Origin: Nemertoderma westbladi
Taxonomy: Eukaryota > Xenacoelomorpha > Nemertodermatida > Nemertodermatidae
DNA: 63,033 nucleotides
Reading direction: 5' to 3'
Assembly: GCA_032718475.1 (NCBI GenBank)
Contig: JAUCBJ010006612.1
Span: 1-63,033 of the forward strand
Shown here: one piece after another, positions 33,868-44,976 of the stretch
How positions within the stretch are numbered: position 1 is the stretch's first letter
Layout: each line of letters begins with the position of its first letter
The notes under the pieces: generated by a model
The model's database searches: none
What the model was told of the DNA's origin: nothing
The model's input: only the letters and a program-made list of their open reading frames with translations
Translations under genes and position numbers: made by a program

Positions 33868-33968
33868 ATTGTTTACGTGGTAAGTAACCCATGACGGCGT
33901 TAAGTAATGTCCATGTCCACTAAGGGGACATTACTTAATGGCGTCATTGGATACCACACGTAAACAAT
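33868..33968. repeat. ~100-bp hairpin
   Basis: ATTGTTTACGTGGTAAGTAA at the left and CCACACGTAAACAAT at the right are complementary, as are GGCGTTAAGTAATGTCC and GGGGACATTACTTAATGGCG around a short loop at about 33918. Arms are about 45 nt with small bulges. Confidence 0.8.
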
Positions 33969-34244
33969 AGGTGGAAAATTGTCTGACTGCCAGATAGGCC
34001 TACTGCATTTACTACCGGTAGGCGGGGTATAGCTATTAATAACCAGTTGGGCCTAGCTACTGTATATTATTAAACCGGCTCCACACGTCACCATAAATAT
34101 AAGCTAACTTATTTATAACTTAATTTATGTAATTTTTACAATTATTTATACAGCAACTAATATAATTTGTGCAGTTTCTATCAATTATAATGTATATGTA
34201 CAAACATTTCGTAATTTTAAAATTTTGGAATAAAACTACACTAC

Positions 34245-34363
34245 GTACTTGTTGCTTTACAGTGTTCTGATCCTCGTGGCTTTATTTTAACTCACTAACG
34301 TTCGTTCGTGTAACAAAGCAACTCGGATCATCACACTGTAAAGTGCTACTTTACACACAAGTA
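34245..34363. repeat. Imperfect inverted repeat with 30-bp loop
   Basis: TACTTGTTGCTTTACAGTG and CTGATCCTCGTGGCTTT on the left pair with AAAGCAACTCGGATCATCACACTGTAAAG and ACACAAGTA on the right, with one asymmetric gap. Likely a decayed foldback element. Confidence 0.6.
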
Positions 34364-35184
34364 TGTAAATAGTTATTATTGCGCTTATCTCTATCTATAT
34401 AATATAACCTGTACAGATACTAATTCGTTTATTGTTTTGGTTATAGATTCAGCTCTTCTGTAATCTGGGTTTTTTGTGAAAACCTGATATTCTTCACATG
34501 GCGATGGGGGTAAACTGCAAGGTAAAATATAAAGCAGTTAAAGTATGTTTGGTATACTACACAACACATGGGCCGATTCAATTAATTGACCTATGCCTTA
34601 CCTTAATTACATTAATACCTTAATGACTATTTGCTTCCTTATTGTCTCTATGTAATCTTTAATCCTCTAAAGTCTATAATTAATTAATCGTAATTTTGTA
34701 ATGTAATTTTCTGTAATTTTATCGCATGATATTTAATGTTAACATTGTAATTTTGTGAGTTGAATATAGTAATTGTAATTGAGCCACGAAGTAAGGTTAA
34801 CCTTAGCGTGGTGGTCCGGCGTTCTTGATACACATTTAGTATGTCAAAATTATATTTGCGTGGTGGAACAATAATTCTTCTGTCTGCTAGATATATAGCA
34901 GCCCCCCCTCCCTCCTATTCCTCCTTTACATAAACGACGTACCAAATGCAACCCGACCCTTCACTGCACTCTTAAAGTGTTACCAGATGTTTCGAAGATG
35001 ACTTAAATGATCTTTAATTTGTGGAGCATAGTAAGACAAATTTTCAGAAAGACCATATTGGTTTCGTTAGTTTTATTCCATTTGCCACAGATTTATTATT
35101 TTTAGGTCCGCGTAGCGAGACCTGTAGTATTCACTCCGTTGTTGGTGATGGTGGGGTGTTCATTTTCAATTAGGTTTTATAAGG

Positions 35185-35345
35185 CTTCCTTTGGCGCAGT
35201 GGCGAAGAGCGTGGGACTTGGAATCTCTAGGTACCGAGTTCAATCCCCCATTCCGGTTAATTTTTTTTGTAGTAATATTGGTAGTAAGCCATTCAACTAC
35301 AACTACTACAATCGGCACGCTGCATTGTAGCTGCTTTATATATAT
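35185..35345 (+). repeat. tRNA-derived SINE
   Basis: A box TGGCGCAGTGGC (35192-35203) and B box GAGTTCAATCC (35236-35246) have tRNA-like spacing, but the intervening arms do not form a good cloverleaf and no matching acceptor stem closes the molecule. A T-rich, non-tRNA tail with TAGTAATATTGG follows. This fits a SINE head better than a working tRNA gene. Confidence 0.5.
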
Positions 35346-35744
35346 TACATATATATTAAGAGTACTGTGCCGGCTTGTCGACAAAATTGCACACCACAAC
35401 TCACTATCACCCATGACATTTCCTAGATCATCCGCATCTTCAAGACCAGTGTAATAGACTGGCCCTTCCTAGGCCCATCTAGGTCGTAATATAGATATAT
35501 TAGCTGGATGGACTGCCTGCAATGGACTATATGCGCATGGCTTATTATTACAGTCTATTATACATACTAGCCAGTTAGTGACTAGGTATAAATCATCAAG
35601 GACTACGCCCTGACACTGACTTAGGAGTATTAGTCTACCGGTACTCATCAGCTTATGCAGTTATGTAACACATCATAGTATTATCTGCTATGCTGCTTTA
35701 TACTGTATGTAATACATATATGAACTAGATTAGTTCCCTATCTC

Positions 35745-36540
35745 TAGTGTTTGTAGTGGTCTCCAACAGCACTACAGGCAGTGTCCTTTAAAATGCGTCT
35801 CAAGAAAGTCGTGGGCTGTCCACCATGCTATTCACTCCATGAAGCTGCCAAAGCACAAAATTATGCACTGGCTGGTCCTCACGTCGAAAGCAATGACCTG
35901 CAAAGCGGATGCGGCTTTGTTCTAGATTCATGCTTGTGGGAACCATTGAGACACTTCCAATGTTATATAGTGTCTGGTTGGAGATGTGTGCATTGTACTT
36001 GACACAGTGATCCCGCCGTAGCATTCTTGTGAATGTGCCATCCAGCGATTTGGTGTCCTCAGCAGTTAGAGACCAGCATGGACTCCCATAGAGGAGTACT
36101 GGAACTACTGCTGCTCTAAATAATCGGACCTTAAGTTTCCGATAAACCACATCCTGATAAGCCCAATTAAGACTGCCCATTCCCTTACGTACTCGAAAGT
36201 CCTCACCTGACTTAACCGATCCATAATCCCAGGTAATAGAAGTCGTCCACGTGCTCAAGCATACCATAATTTGAGCTAATGCTCATCCGGTCAGAGACTT
36301 TCTGAGGACTTTCAAGGTTAACTCAAAATTTTGGTCTTTTTGGAGTTAATAAAAAGACCAACACTAGAAGCAGCCTGTTCCAATGAGCTGAGGAGTCGTT
36401 GGGCATCCTCTATTGATTCTGAGAGTACTCCTAAGTCATCAGCAAAGTCTAGATCAGTTCGGTACTTGGCAGGATTTCCTCGACTTCTGGAGCCAGTAGG
36501 CGGAGTTACCATCACCCCATCATCATTATGATGATCTACA
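35745..36540 (-). pseudogene. LINE 3' fragment: RT palm/thumb remnant
   Basis: Two minus-strand pieces in different frames (36515-36318 and 36267-35800). The first carries TDLDFADDLGVLS, the RT active-site FADD box, followed by SLEQAASSVGLFINSKKTKIL, the usual next helix and strand. The second carries RLFRAAVVPVLLYGSPCWSL and TFTRMLRR, the C-terminal thumb segment typical of AP-endonuclease LINEs. A frame change and a missing stretch separate them. The fragment is 5'-truncated, as expected of target-primed integration. It may or may not be the same family as the two 5' fragments here, since the regions do not overlap. Confidence 0.85.
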
Positions 36541-36559
36541 CCTTTTCAACATGTATTTC

Positions 36560-37190
36560 ATAAAACATCACATTGATTTCAGAAAGGTCTATTTGGCTGG
36601 GTATCAGTTTTATTTTGATTTCAAAATGTTACAATTTGATTTCAATAAATTTATTTCGATTTCAGAATATACCATTTGTATTTGAACAAATACATTTCAA
36701 TTTCAACATGTGTCATTTGGATTTTGTAAAATACATTTCGAATTCAGAATACGTCATTTGGATTTTAAAATTATCATTTCGATTTCAGATTGCATCGTTT
36801 GGATTTCAATAATTACATTACGATTTCAGATAAGGAAAGAATAATTTTGAAATATATCAAATGTATTTTAGAAAATTAAATTTCGATTTCGGTAAATTCA
36901 ATGTAGATTTCAGAAATGACGAATTCGATTTTATGAATGTCTATAAAACCTTCCGTTTGATTTTCAGAATATTTTAATCGATTTTAAATTTTCCATTCGA
37001 ATTTCAGATTTTCCATTTGAATTACAGATTTCACTTTGTATTTCAGATTTTCCATTTGTATTTCAGATTTTCCATTTATATTTCAGATTTTCCATTTGTA
37101 TTTCAGATTTTCCATTTGTATTTATAATTTTCCATTTGAATTTCAGATTCCCATTTGAATTTCAGATTTTCCATTGGAATTTATGATTTT
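36560..37190. repeat. Degenerate tandem field, TTTCAGATTTTCCATTTG-type
   Basis: A continuous series of about 19-21-bp words near TTTCAGATTTTCCATTTGTA. From 37000 to 37180 the copies are close to identical; leftward they drift to AATTTCAACATGTGTCATTT and similar 38-bp pairs. The gradient suggests expansion from the right end. Confidence 0.8.
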
Positions 37191-37195
37191 TTATT

Positions 37196-40058
37196 AAATA
37201 CAGTAGTAGGCCTACTGTATATCTTTGCCTTAGGCCTATGTATTTTAACTAACTGAGGAAATACTTTCATTTTACAAGGATTACAGAATACTAATTACTG
37301 ATGACAGAGACAGACCTGTATCAGTAATTTGATAGTGATGATGTATAATACTACTGTACCGGTACTGGTATAGAGGGTAGAGCCTAATACAGTATAATAC
37401 CCGACTGCCCGGTACCTTTGCATTTATGTTGCACTGCTGATTATTGTGCTGAAACTACTGTATAACTGAGATATCTAACGTTTCAAAACCACCTATATGC
37501 CAGTTTTGTATAGACTGCATGATAAATATATATTTTTTTAAAACAACCTATATAATACATTTTACTATTATAAATAAGGTAAGGCCAGGAAACGTTGATT
37601 TACTGTAAAATAGGAAACAACGAGTCAGGAGGTAGAATTGTTGTTTATTATGATAGTGGGAGATTTGATTTATATTTTTAAAACTTAATCATCGAATTTG
37701 TCTTAAGTAATGATAATACAATAATACAACAATAATATGATATTAATGTAATAATTTTTTTTGAAACAACCTATATATAGTATATATATATCCCTATATA
37801 GTATATATTAGTATGTATATATCCCTATACATAGTTTCCTACCTAATAATGTTACATAATTCCAATACCAAAACTGTTTTTGTTTAAAATCGTTACATTT
37901 AATGTATTTAAAAGTAAATAAGACCAAAATCCAGGAATATTACTTGCAAACAAAATTAGAATTAATAATGCTGTTTTACAGGAAAAGTCAATTTTGTCAA
38001 ATTGGTTGTTTGAAAATGAAAGTGACGAATTCAAAATTGCTATGTTCTGTTTCAGTTCGGTTCCGGTTCGTCTCCTCTACAGTTCGGTCGATCACTATAG
38101 TTGTGGGATCGTGGTGGGGGGCTCCCTGTGGTGGGAGGCCTGGGGCCTCGCCCCCCCCCCCCCCCCCCCCCCCCCTCAAATACGGCCCTGTGGTTATGTC
38201 TCAGTATTTTGGCCTCATTAACTTTGTGAGACAAAGTTATTGAAACTTCATCAATTTTTTTCACTATGGTTAAAATCTACCATGAGCACGTTACTCATTT
38301 CTATACGAAATCAAGGCAACCCCCCCCCCCCCAGCTGTAAAGGATCCCTTATTAGAGTTTATTGTCCCCTTCTACTCTACAGCATGACTTCCACCTCCTA
38401 ATTATTGCACATACATGGGCCCTTAGTTAGAATCCCGTGTCCAAGTGCTAATACTGTAGGACTTGGAGCGAAAGCGTTTTAAAACAGCATGATCCGTTTA
38501 TCAGTCATTCTGTGTTTATTGCGAGTCACGGTGGAGTTTGATTGGCATCCCGTAATGTTTGCGTGTAGAGGATGGCTCGCCGTGTCCCCAATATTCTTTA
38601 CCATTTTGATGAACTGTTTGGAAAAAGCATCGTTTATAATGTTCATGTACTGTAAACTTGTTTGCAAACAGCGGGACCCACGCAACTGCACAATAATTGC
38701 GGTGCAATGTAAGTTTCGAATATAAATATTTTTGTATCTTTACTTGCAAACTGGATGAAGTAACTAAATTGGCGAACGCTGCGAATGCTACGTGGAAATC
38801 AGAATTGGTTCCGTAAAGGTCAAAGGTCGTGAGACCATGGAGTCCATTTTGGCACTTAGAATCTAAGGATAAGATTATCAAAAAAGAAAGACAGGTACAG
38901 TATCTGGCTGTTACTATATTTGTTAACTCCTTCAAGGCCTTTGATAGAGTCTTTCGCTCACGTACTGTATGTTCAGGATACTTTCATTATATGGGATTAC
39001 TGATGAAATTATTGCAGTGTGACGGGATCAGAGATCCCGACCGGGTAGGTTGTTCGTACGCGTCACCGCAGGCTGGGATGGTGTCACTGATTGCTTGGCC
39101 GAGGCCGTTGGAGAAAAACGTTCAGAGTTAATGTTGTTCTTTGGCGGTCTAATATAATAGTGATAGTACAGTTAATATGATGTTAATATGATAGCGGATG
39201 ACAATAATGCTTGGTACCGGTAATAGATTAAAATACAGCCAATGTTGTTGACGGTGACGGTAAAACAATATTACCCTTCTGCACTGAAACTGGGTAACTA
39301 ACTAAACTGAATGACAAACCGGTAGCAGGAGATAATATATGATTGATATACCAATATTACTTCACTCCTACGCTACCTTGGCCTGCTACCTAGTGGATGC
39401 TCTCATTTGCCCTTATTGGCTAATAACTTACTTATCACCCTTTCACTCTCTGGGAGTGTTTCCCCTTTGCTGCTAGCCTCTACTAGCTGTGTCCCCTCCG
39501 AGGTGGTTTGACCTCTAACCTTCCTTTGTGTGTGGCTTCGGGGCTTGTGTTGCCCCCCCCCCAAATGTTGGTTGTGATACGAGATTGATATTGCTAATCT
39601 AGTATCTCCAACATATTGCTGAAAATGCCACCTAGCTCCACTCTGAACTCACTCTAACTCCACTCTGCTCGCTCCCCACATTTGAATTGCACCCGTCTAC
39701 ATTCTACGCACTTCAACACCTCCTCTCCGTTCCTCCCCAATGTTCCTATACTCAACCCACATTTATTCCACTTACTCATGACAAGCCTCACCCTCCCCTT
39801 TTGTGCCGTCGCACTCAGAAAGTGTGATTTGTCTACTGTCCCGTGCTCCTAGTATAGTCGTTTAGTCCCCAGTCCCACTAGCTAGTTGGAAAAGGTTACA
39901 TGACTATAGTACTTACTTTGATTATATTGATTCTAATTATATTTTACTGATTATTACATACGTACATACTAATTGCACTTTATTAAATTTGCACTTAGGA
40001 GTTCGTATTACCTCACATGTGGTGCCTTCCAGGCATCTCCACATCCCCCCTCCAAGTC
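37196..40058. other. Intergenic region with long C tracts
   Basis: No gene recognised. Contains TATATAGTATATA-type repeats (37770-37830), C25 at 38151-38175, C13 at 38320-38332 and C10 at 39553-39562. Open frames of 78-139 codons on both strands at 38480-39131 overlap each other and show no domain. 39825-39900 resembles the 3' part of the copy-A remnant at about 17990-18060 and is therefore probably the 3' flank of the same repeat family. Confidence 0.5.
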
Positions 40059-42546
40059 TTAGTTCGCTCCTCCCTTCTTCGGGAACCATCTCAGTTCCTT
40101 CCCTCTATCGTCGTCCTGTCTGGGTCTCTTCCTTCCCTCTGGCTTGTCTTCTTTGAGACTCCTCATTCTCGCCATTACCGCCTTACTAATTCCCGTTGTC
40201 GATTCTTTGGGCGCTGGTGTAATTAGCTCCCAGTAACGCTTCGCAGGTGGCCCTTCCGAATGCCCATCCTGCTTCCCCCTAGTAGCGTCCCACAATATCA
40301 TCTTCATGGTTCGCGGCACATGCTCCGCCAGGAAATCTCTGAACTCTCCTCTGTTCTCCGTCGCCCATCTATCCAAATACCTCTGCGTATTGATGACCCC
40401 ACCATACGATGCCGCCGTCGCTACTTCTTGGTAAGTAAACGGAAGTCTCCTCTTAATAATTTCCAGATGGGCCCCCTGGTTGATATTGAAGAAACCCCAC
40501 CGGAACTCCTGGGCCCTCATTCTCTGTCGCGTCATAACACCTACGTCGGCCCACTCCTCGAAGATCTTGAACTTCTCCACGTCGTCCATCCAGTCGCACT
40601 GGCGCCCATAGTGCCCTCGGAAATTACACTTAGAACACCGGTTGTGCAACCTCGGACATGCCCCCATCCTATGACTTGACTCGCTGCAGTAGAGGCAACT
40701 CATCCCCTTCTGGAATCGATACAAGCAGCTCTTTTCCTGGTGAGTAAGCCTCCCGCAGTAATCACAGCCTTGTATCAACACATCCCGCCCCAAGTTGTCC
40801 TTTGCCCCAAGCGGTCTCCTAGGTCTATGGAGCCGTTGGTAAGCAAACTTCCAGACGTTAACGTCTCTGTCCATGTCTACATCCTCGTCTCGCCTCGGCA
40901 TCGTCTCTGCAAACACTACCCGTGGTGCCGTTCCCGGTTGCTCGCCCAACCTGATGGTGCTCCCCATGAAATCCATCGCTGGCTCCTCATGCACCCAGGC
41001 CCGCTTGCCGGGTTTATCCCAGAAGGCCCTCGCCCCGCTGGCCGTCACCACTCTCCCGCCAACCAAGTCCGTGTCTGAGCGGCCGATCCTCTCGATGGGC
41101 AGCATCTCCCCGAACTCGTGATTATCCTCATCCCCCGCTGGGAGTGGATCCAAACCCGGTATCCCGGAAGACCCACTGTGTCCCTTCCCACAATGGCTCT
41201 TGCCTGTAACTTTCCATCTTTCCAGTTCCCTCGGTCTCTTCCTCGCGAAATCGCCCTCAGAGCCCGCTGGCATGGGCATCACTTGCAATCCTGAAGTCGA
41301 CTGTTTCTCCGATTCTTCCGTCCATCCTAGCTCCTCCCCCAGAAACTCGCGCGAGCTCCCTGATCCCCACCTTAGCTCATCCAAGTCCTGGGCCTCGAAC
41401 CCATAGTCCTCTCCTCTAGCTTCCTCGCCTGGCGATTTCTTCCAATCGCTTCTCCTCTAATCTGTCCGCCTCCAGCTTCTCCCACCTCTGATATGGTGAA
41501 TCCACCTCCCTGTCTACTAGATGTCGGCAGTTGTAGTATACCGACTCGCCCTTCATCCCCGGGTGGTCTGCCAGACCTTCGAAGGCCACCTTGAAGGCTC
41601 TTCTGTAGTTCAGGGGTGATCCTGACAGCAGAGACGCCGTTGGCTCTCTTCTGATAACCACAGCTATGAATAGGTTTAGCAAACCTATCATTATCCAATC
41701 CTCCTGTAGGATATATTGCTTCTGATATATCTTTATCGCTCCCCTCCAGAACTGATACACCTCCTGTTTCCCTGGCCTCGCTCCCCACTTCAGCGAGTTC
41801 GCCAGCTCCGCTCCGTACTCCTCCCTGAATTTACCCCAGTCCATTGGCTTGTGGCAGACGAGCCCCCCCCCCACATGTAGACCGCTTGCATGTCCAGGAG
41901 GTTGGGGGTCTCCGGTCCGACGATCCTCTCCGCATCATCACGGATCGCCGATCCCACCTTCATCGTCGACTTCTCCCTTACTAGGTTCTGCACCGCCCTT
42001 GGCAACCGATTTAATTTCGGCCCGCTCTTCTTCCCATTAGTTCCTAGATCGAACAGGAATTCGAGGCATTCGAGGCATTTGGCGCAGCCAAATGCAGTAG
42101 TATGGTTCTGGCAGACCCCGCCGACCCTCTTCTCGAACCCTCGTCATCTTCCACAGTCCCATGTATCCTTCCCTGTTTATGGACTCCAAGAACCTCTTCC
42201 AGTCCTTTCTCAGTGGTTCCCTCGGATACTTCGGTATCCCGAACTTCGCCTCGTCTCCCTTTACTACGTAGTGGAAATGCTCGAGGATCGCGTTGTCTAG
42301 CGACGGTGTCCCGTAGGTCCCGACCAGTCGCTTCTCGTGCATCTCCCTGAAATGGTCCTGCAGCGCTTGCGCCTTGTGACCCTTCGCTAACGGCTCGTAG
42401 TATCCCCTCGTCTTCTCCTCCGGATGCCTTTGGGTGAAGTCTACTAGTATCTCCTTTCCACCTCTTTCTGCCTTTCTCTTCCTGACAAGTCTCTCCGCCA
42501 TTACGAACACTCCCGATCGCTCACCCACTCGGTGGTGCCTTGCCAA
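40059..42546 (-). pseudogene. Unrecognised retroelement-like ORF with three CCHC zinc knuckles (copy B)
   Basis: A chain of minus-strand frames (42546-42037, 42005-41790, 41874-41416, 41384-40059) reads as one protein of about 825 residues with one stop and several frame changes; one change falls in the C10 run at 41863-41872. N-terminal part: basic start (MAERLVRKRKAERGG), then WKRFLESINREGYMGLW. Middle: WGKFREEYGAELANSLKWG and a charged coiled-coil stretch. Near the C-terminus are three perfect CX2CX4HX4C knuckles: CDYCGRLTHQEKSC, CLYCSESSHRMGAC and CSKCNFRGHYGRQC, then a ~160-residue domain ending in a basic tail. The knuckles suggest nucleic-acid binding as in Gag or LINE ORF1. It lies 3' of a BEL pol on the same strand but has a separate copy at 17800-18214 with no BEL pol beside it, so it may be its own non-autonomous element. 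Function unknown. Confidence 0.7.
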
Positions 42547-43080
42547 GGCTCAAAATAGATGAGTGACGTTGTTAAGATGGTCTGTGTGGTTCGGTAATGG
42601 CCTATCTCTCTCAGAACACTGAACTTTCTACTATATTTCGAGCTATGTACCCCCCAAAGTACTAATTTTTCTAAATTCCCCAAATTTGTCAGTTACTTTT
42701 ATTGTGTTCTAGAATTTCCCGCGTACTGTTACCATAATTTGTTGAATTTCATTTTAATATTAATTTTAATCCTATTAATGCACTATTAATACTCATAATG
42801 GGTTATTTCCGCCTAGATAACCCCTGTAGTTTGTATACAGAGTAGACTAGCTATTCCCTACTGTGCTAGTCTGCACCAGGTAACCTCCTGGCCCTGTATC
42901 AAACATTCTAACCTACTCTACGGGCTGTGCAGTACAGTAGTCTGTCTCGTGCGGCCTACACGGTCTATCCTGCCGTACCCATGTGCCCCCCTCTCACTTT
43001 CGTGGCGGTTTCTATGCCCACAATCCCTACGGTACTACGTACCCTATCACCACTATTACTATGATATATTTACATATCAT
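42547..43080. other. Spacer between ORF chain and minisatellite
   Basis: AT-rich to mixed sequence, no gene. An isolated GGTACTACGTACCCT (43029-43043) matches the core of the adjacent minisatellite. Confidence 0.5.
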
Positions 43081-43690
43081 ACTCTCCACTCTCTTACTAC
43101 TAACCCTACTAACTCTCTAACTCTACAAACTCCCTAACTCTCTAACTCTACTAACTCTCTAACTCTCTAACTCTCTAACTCTCTAACCTCTAACTCTCCA
43201 ACTCTCTAACTCTCTAACTCTCTAACTCTCTAACTCTACTAACTCTCTAACTCTAACTCTACTTACTCCCAAACTCTCTAACTTTTTAACTCTACTAACT
43301 CTCTAACTCTACTAACTCTCTAACTCTACTAACTCTCTAACTCTACTAACTCTCTAACTCTAACTCTACTAACTCCCTAACTCCCTAACTCCCTTACTCT
43401 CTAACTCTACTAACGGTACTATGTACCCTCTTACACTCTAACTCTACTAACAGTACTATGTACCCTCTTACTCTCTAACTCTACTAACGGTACTACGTAC
43501 CCTCTTACTCTCTAACTCTACTAACTGTACTATGTACCCTCTTACACTCTAACTCCACTAACGGTACTATGTACCCTCTTACTCTCAAACTCTATTAATG
43601 GTACTATGTACCCTCTTACTCTCTAACTCTACTAACGGTACTATGTACCGTCTGACTCTCTAACTCTACTAACTCTACTAACTTCTATCT
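43080..43690. repeat. CTAACTCT satellite with 37-bp GGTACTATGTACC minisatellite
   Basis: The left part (43080-43405) is a simple array of TAACTCTC and TAACTCTACTAACTCTC words. From 43411 a 37-38-bp unit, ACTAACGGTACTATGTACCC plus TCTTACTCTCTAACTCT, repeats about seven times (unit starts near 43411, 43448, 43486 and onward to 43640). Each unit core is the inverted repeat GGTAC-TAT-GTACC. It sits just beyond the end of the BEL pol region. Confidence 0.9.
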
Positions 43691-43859
43691 GCCTACTTAC
43701 TTACTACTACGTACTATCTACTATTACTTTCCCTTTCTAACTTTCTAACTTTCTTTCTACTACTTTATTTTATTATTTTTATTTTTTTATATTTTGTGTG
43801 GGAAGGGCATCTGGCCCGCAATCCCACCCCCCTCAGTCCAACACTTGGAAGACTAAACT

Positions 43860-44976
43860 CTATGGTGCCCCTTCTAATAGGCAGCACTTTCCTACAGCCC
43901 TCCTGTAGGTCTTCCTGTCCTTTGCTCCTATCTTACCCCCTATCCGCACTTCCACCGATCGGACTCTTCCGTCCTCGTCGGGGTAAGTGTCTACTACTCT
44001 CGCTAGTCTCCACTGGTTATTGATGATTGTGTTGTCAGTGACGATCACCAAGTCAACTTTCTTTAACTCTCTAGTGGTGTTTCCACTTGCTCCTCCTGTT
44101 TAATGTGGCTAGGTATTCCTCGACCCACCTCTTCCAATACTCGGCGCTTATTGCCTTGGCGACTTTCCAACTCTGTCGGGAGTGTATGTCATCTGGGTCT
44201 ACACCCTGCATGTTGATGGTCACCGGCCTTTCCATCAGAAAGTGGCTCAGTGTTAGCACGTCTAGTGATTCCGTGTCGTCATTCTCTGGGTATAGCGGTC
44301 TGCTATTAATGATTCCCTCACACTTAGCTAGCACCGTTCTTAGTATGTCCTCCGTCACCATGTGGGTGTTCATCAACTTCGTCATCAGACGCTTGGAACT
44401 ACCCACAAGCCTGTCGACGCATCCTAAAGTATGTGGCGCATACGGCGTCCTCCTTTCCCACTTCACCTGTCGTCTCCTCATGGCTGCCCTGACATCTTCT
44501 CCTTCTAGGATGTCAAAGGCCTCCGCCAACTCGTTCTCCACTCCCACAAAGTTGGTCCCATTGTCAGAATAGATCACTGCGATCGTTCCACCTTTGTGGT
44601 CTCTAAATCTCTCTAAGGCATTGATGAATGCTGATGCCGTAGCGTCCTGGGAGAGTTCTATTCCTACCGCCCTCGTGTTGTTACATACGAAGATGATGCC
44701 ATAGCGTTTCTCCATGTGTCGCATCACCTTGATCTTGATTGGCCCGAACATGTTTACGACGCAGTGCATGAATGGCGGGTCGTGCTGTCTCACCCTACTG
44801 GCCAGTAATGGCGCCATCTCCTGTATGGCCCTCTCCGTTCTCGTCCGTCGGCAGGTCTGGCACTGCCCCACTACCGTCTTCACCTTCTTCCTTAGCTGCG
44901 TGATCCAGAAGGTCCTCCGTATCTCTGTGAGGGCTGGTTGGTGCCTCCGTGTAATATCGACTTGTGGGAGTCCCAA
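43860..44976 (-). pseudogene. BEL/Pao integrase, catalytically broken (BEL lineage 2)
   Basis: Frames 44976-44071 and 44051-43860, with a frame change near 44060. The N-terminal zinc region includes CQTCRRTR. The core reads VVNMFGPIKIK, where BEL integrases have an Asp in (D)YFGP; YSDNGTNFVG, retaining the second Asp; and LGCVDRLVGSSK, where the catalytic Glu of WERLV is replaced by Asp. The second frame, TDNTIINNQWRLARVVDTYP to CCLLEGAP, is the usual C-terminal DUF5641 strand cluster. The enzyme would join retroelement DNA to host chromosomes if intact; two of three catalytic residues are altered here. It is followed by no further pol sequence. Confidence 0.9.

Larger units (their letters stand above)
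33555..35180. other. Intergenic region with foldback sequences
   Basis: No gene recognised. Possible poly(A) signal AATAAA at about 34229. Two imperfect inverted repeats are listed separately. AT-rich between 34380 and 34780. A third, minus-strand partial copy of AACCAAAACAATAAAC lies at about 34428-34443. Confidence 0.5.

Noticed and set aside
33868-33968. microRNA precursor
   Set aside because: The hairpin is plausible in size but has several mismatches and no supporting features; a decayed foldback element is the simpler reading.
35187-35262. Functional tRNA gene
   Set aside because: A and B boxes are present but anticodon and acceptor stems do not pair.
38480-39131. Overlapping frames of 78-139 codons on both strands
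   Set aside because: No recognisable domain, they overlap one another, and the flanks carry long C tracts and repeats.
43080-43410. Telomere-like TAACTC array
   Set aside because: The word is CTAACTCT with irregular spacing, interstitial, and matches no known telomere unit.
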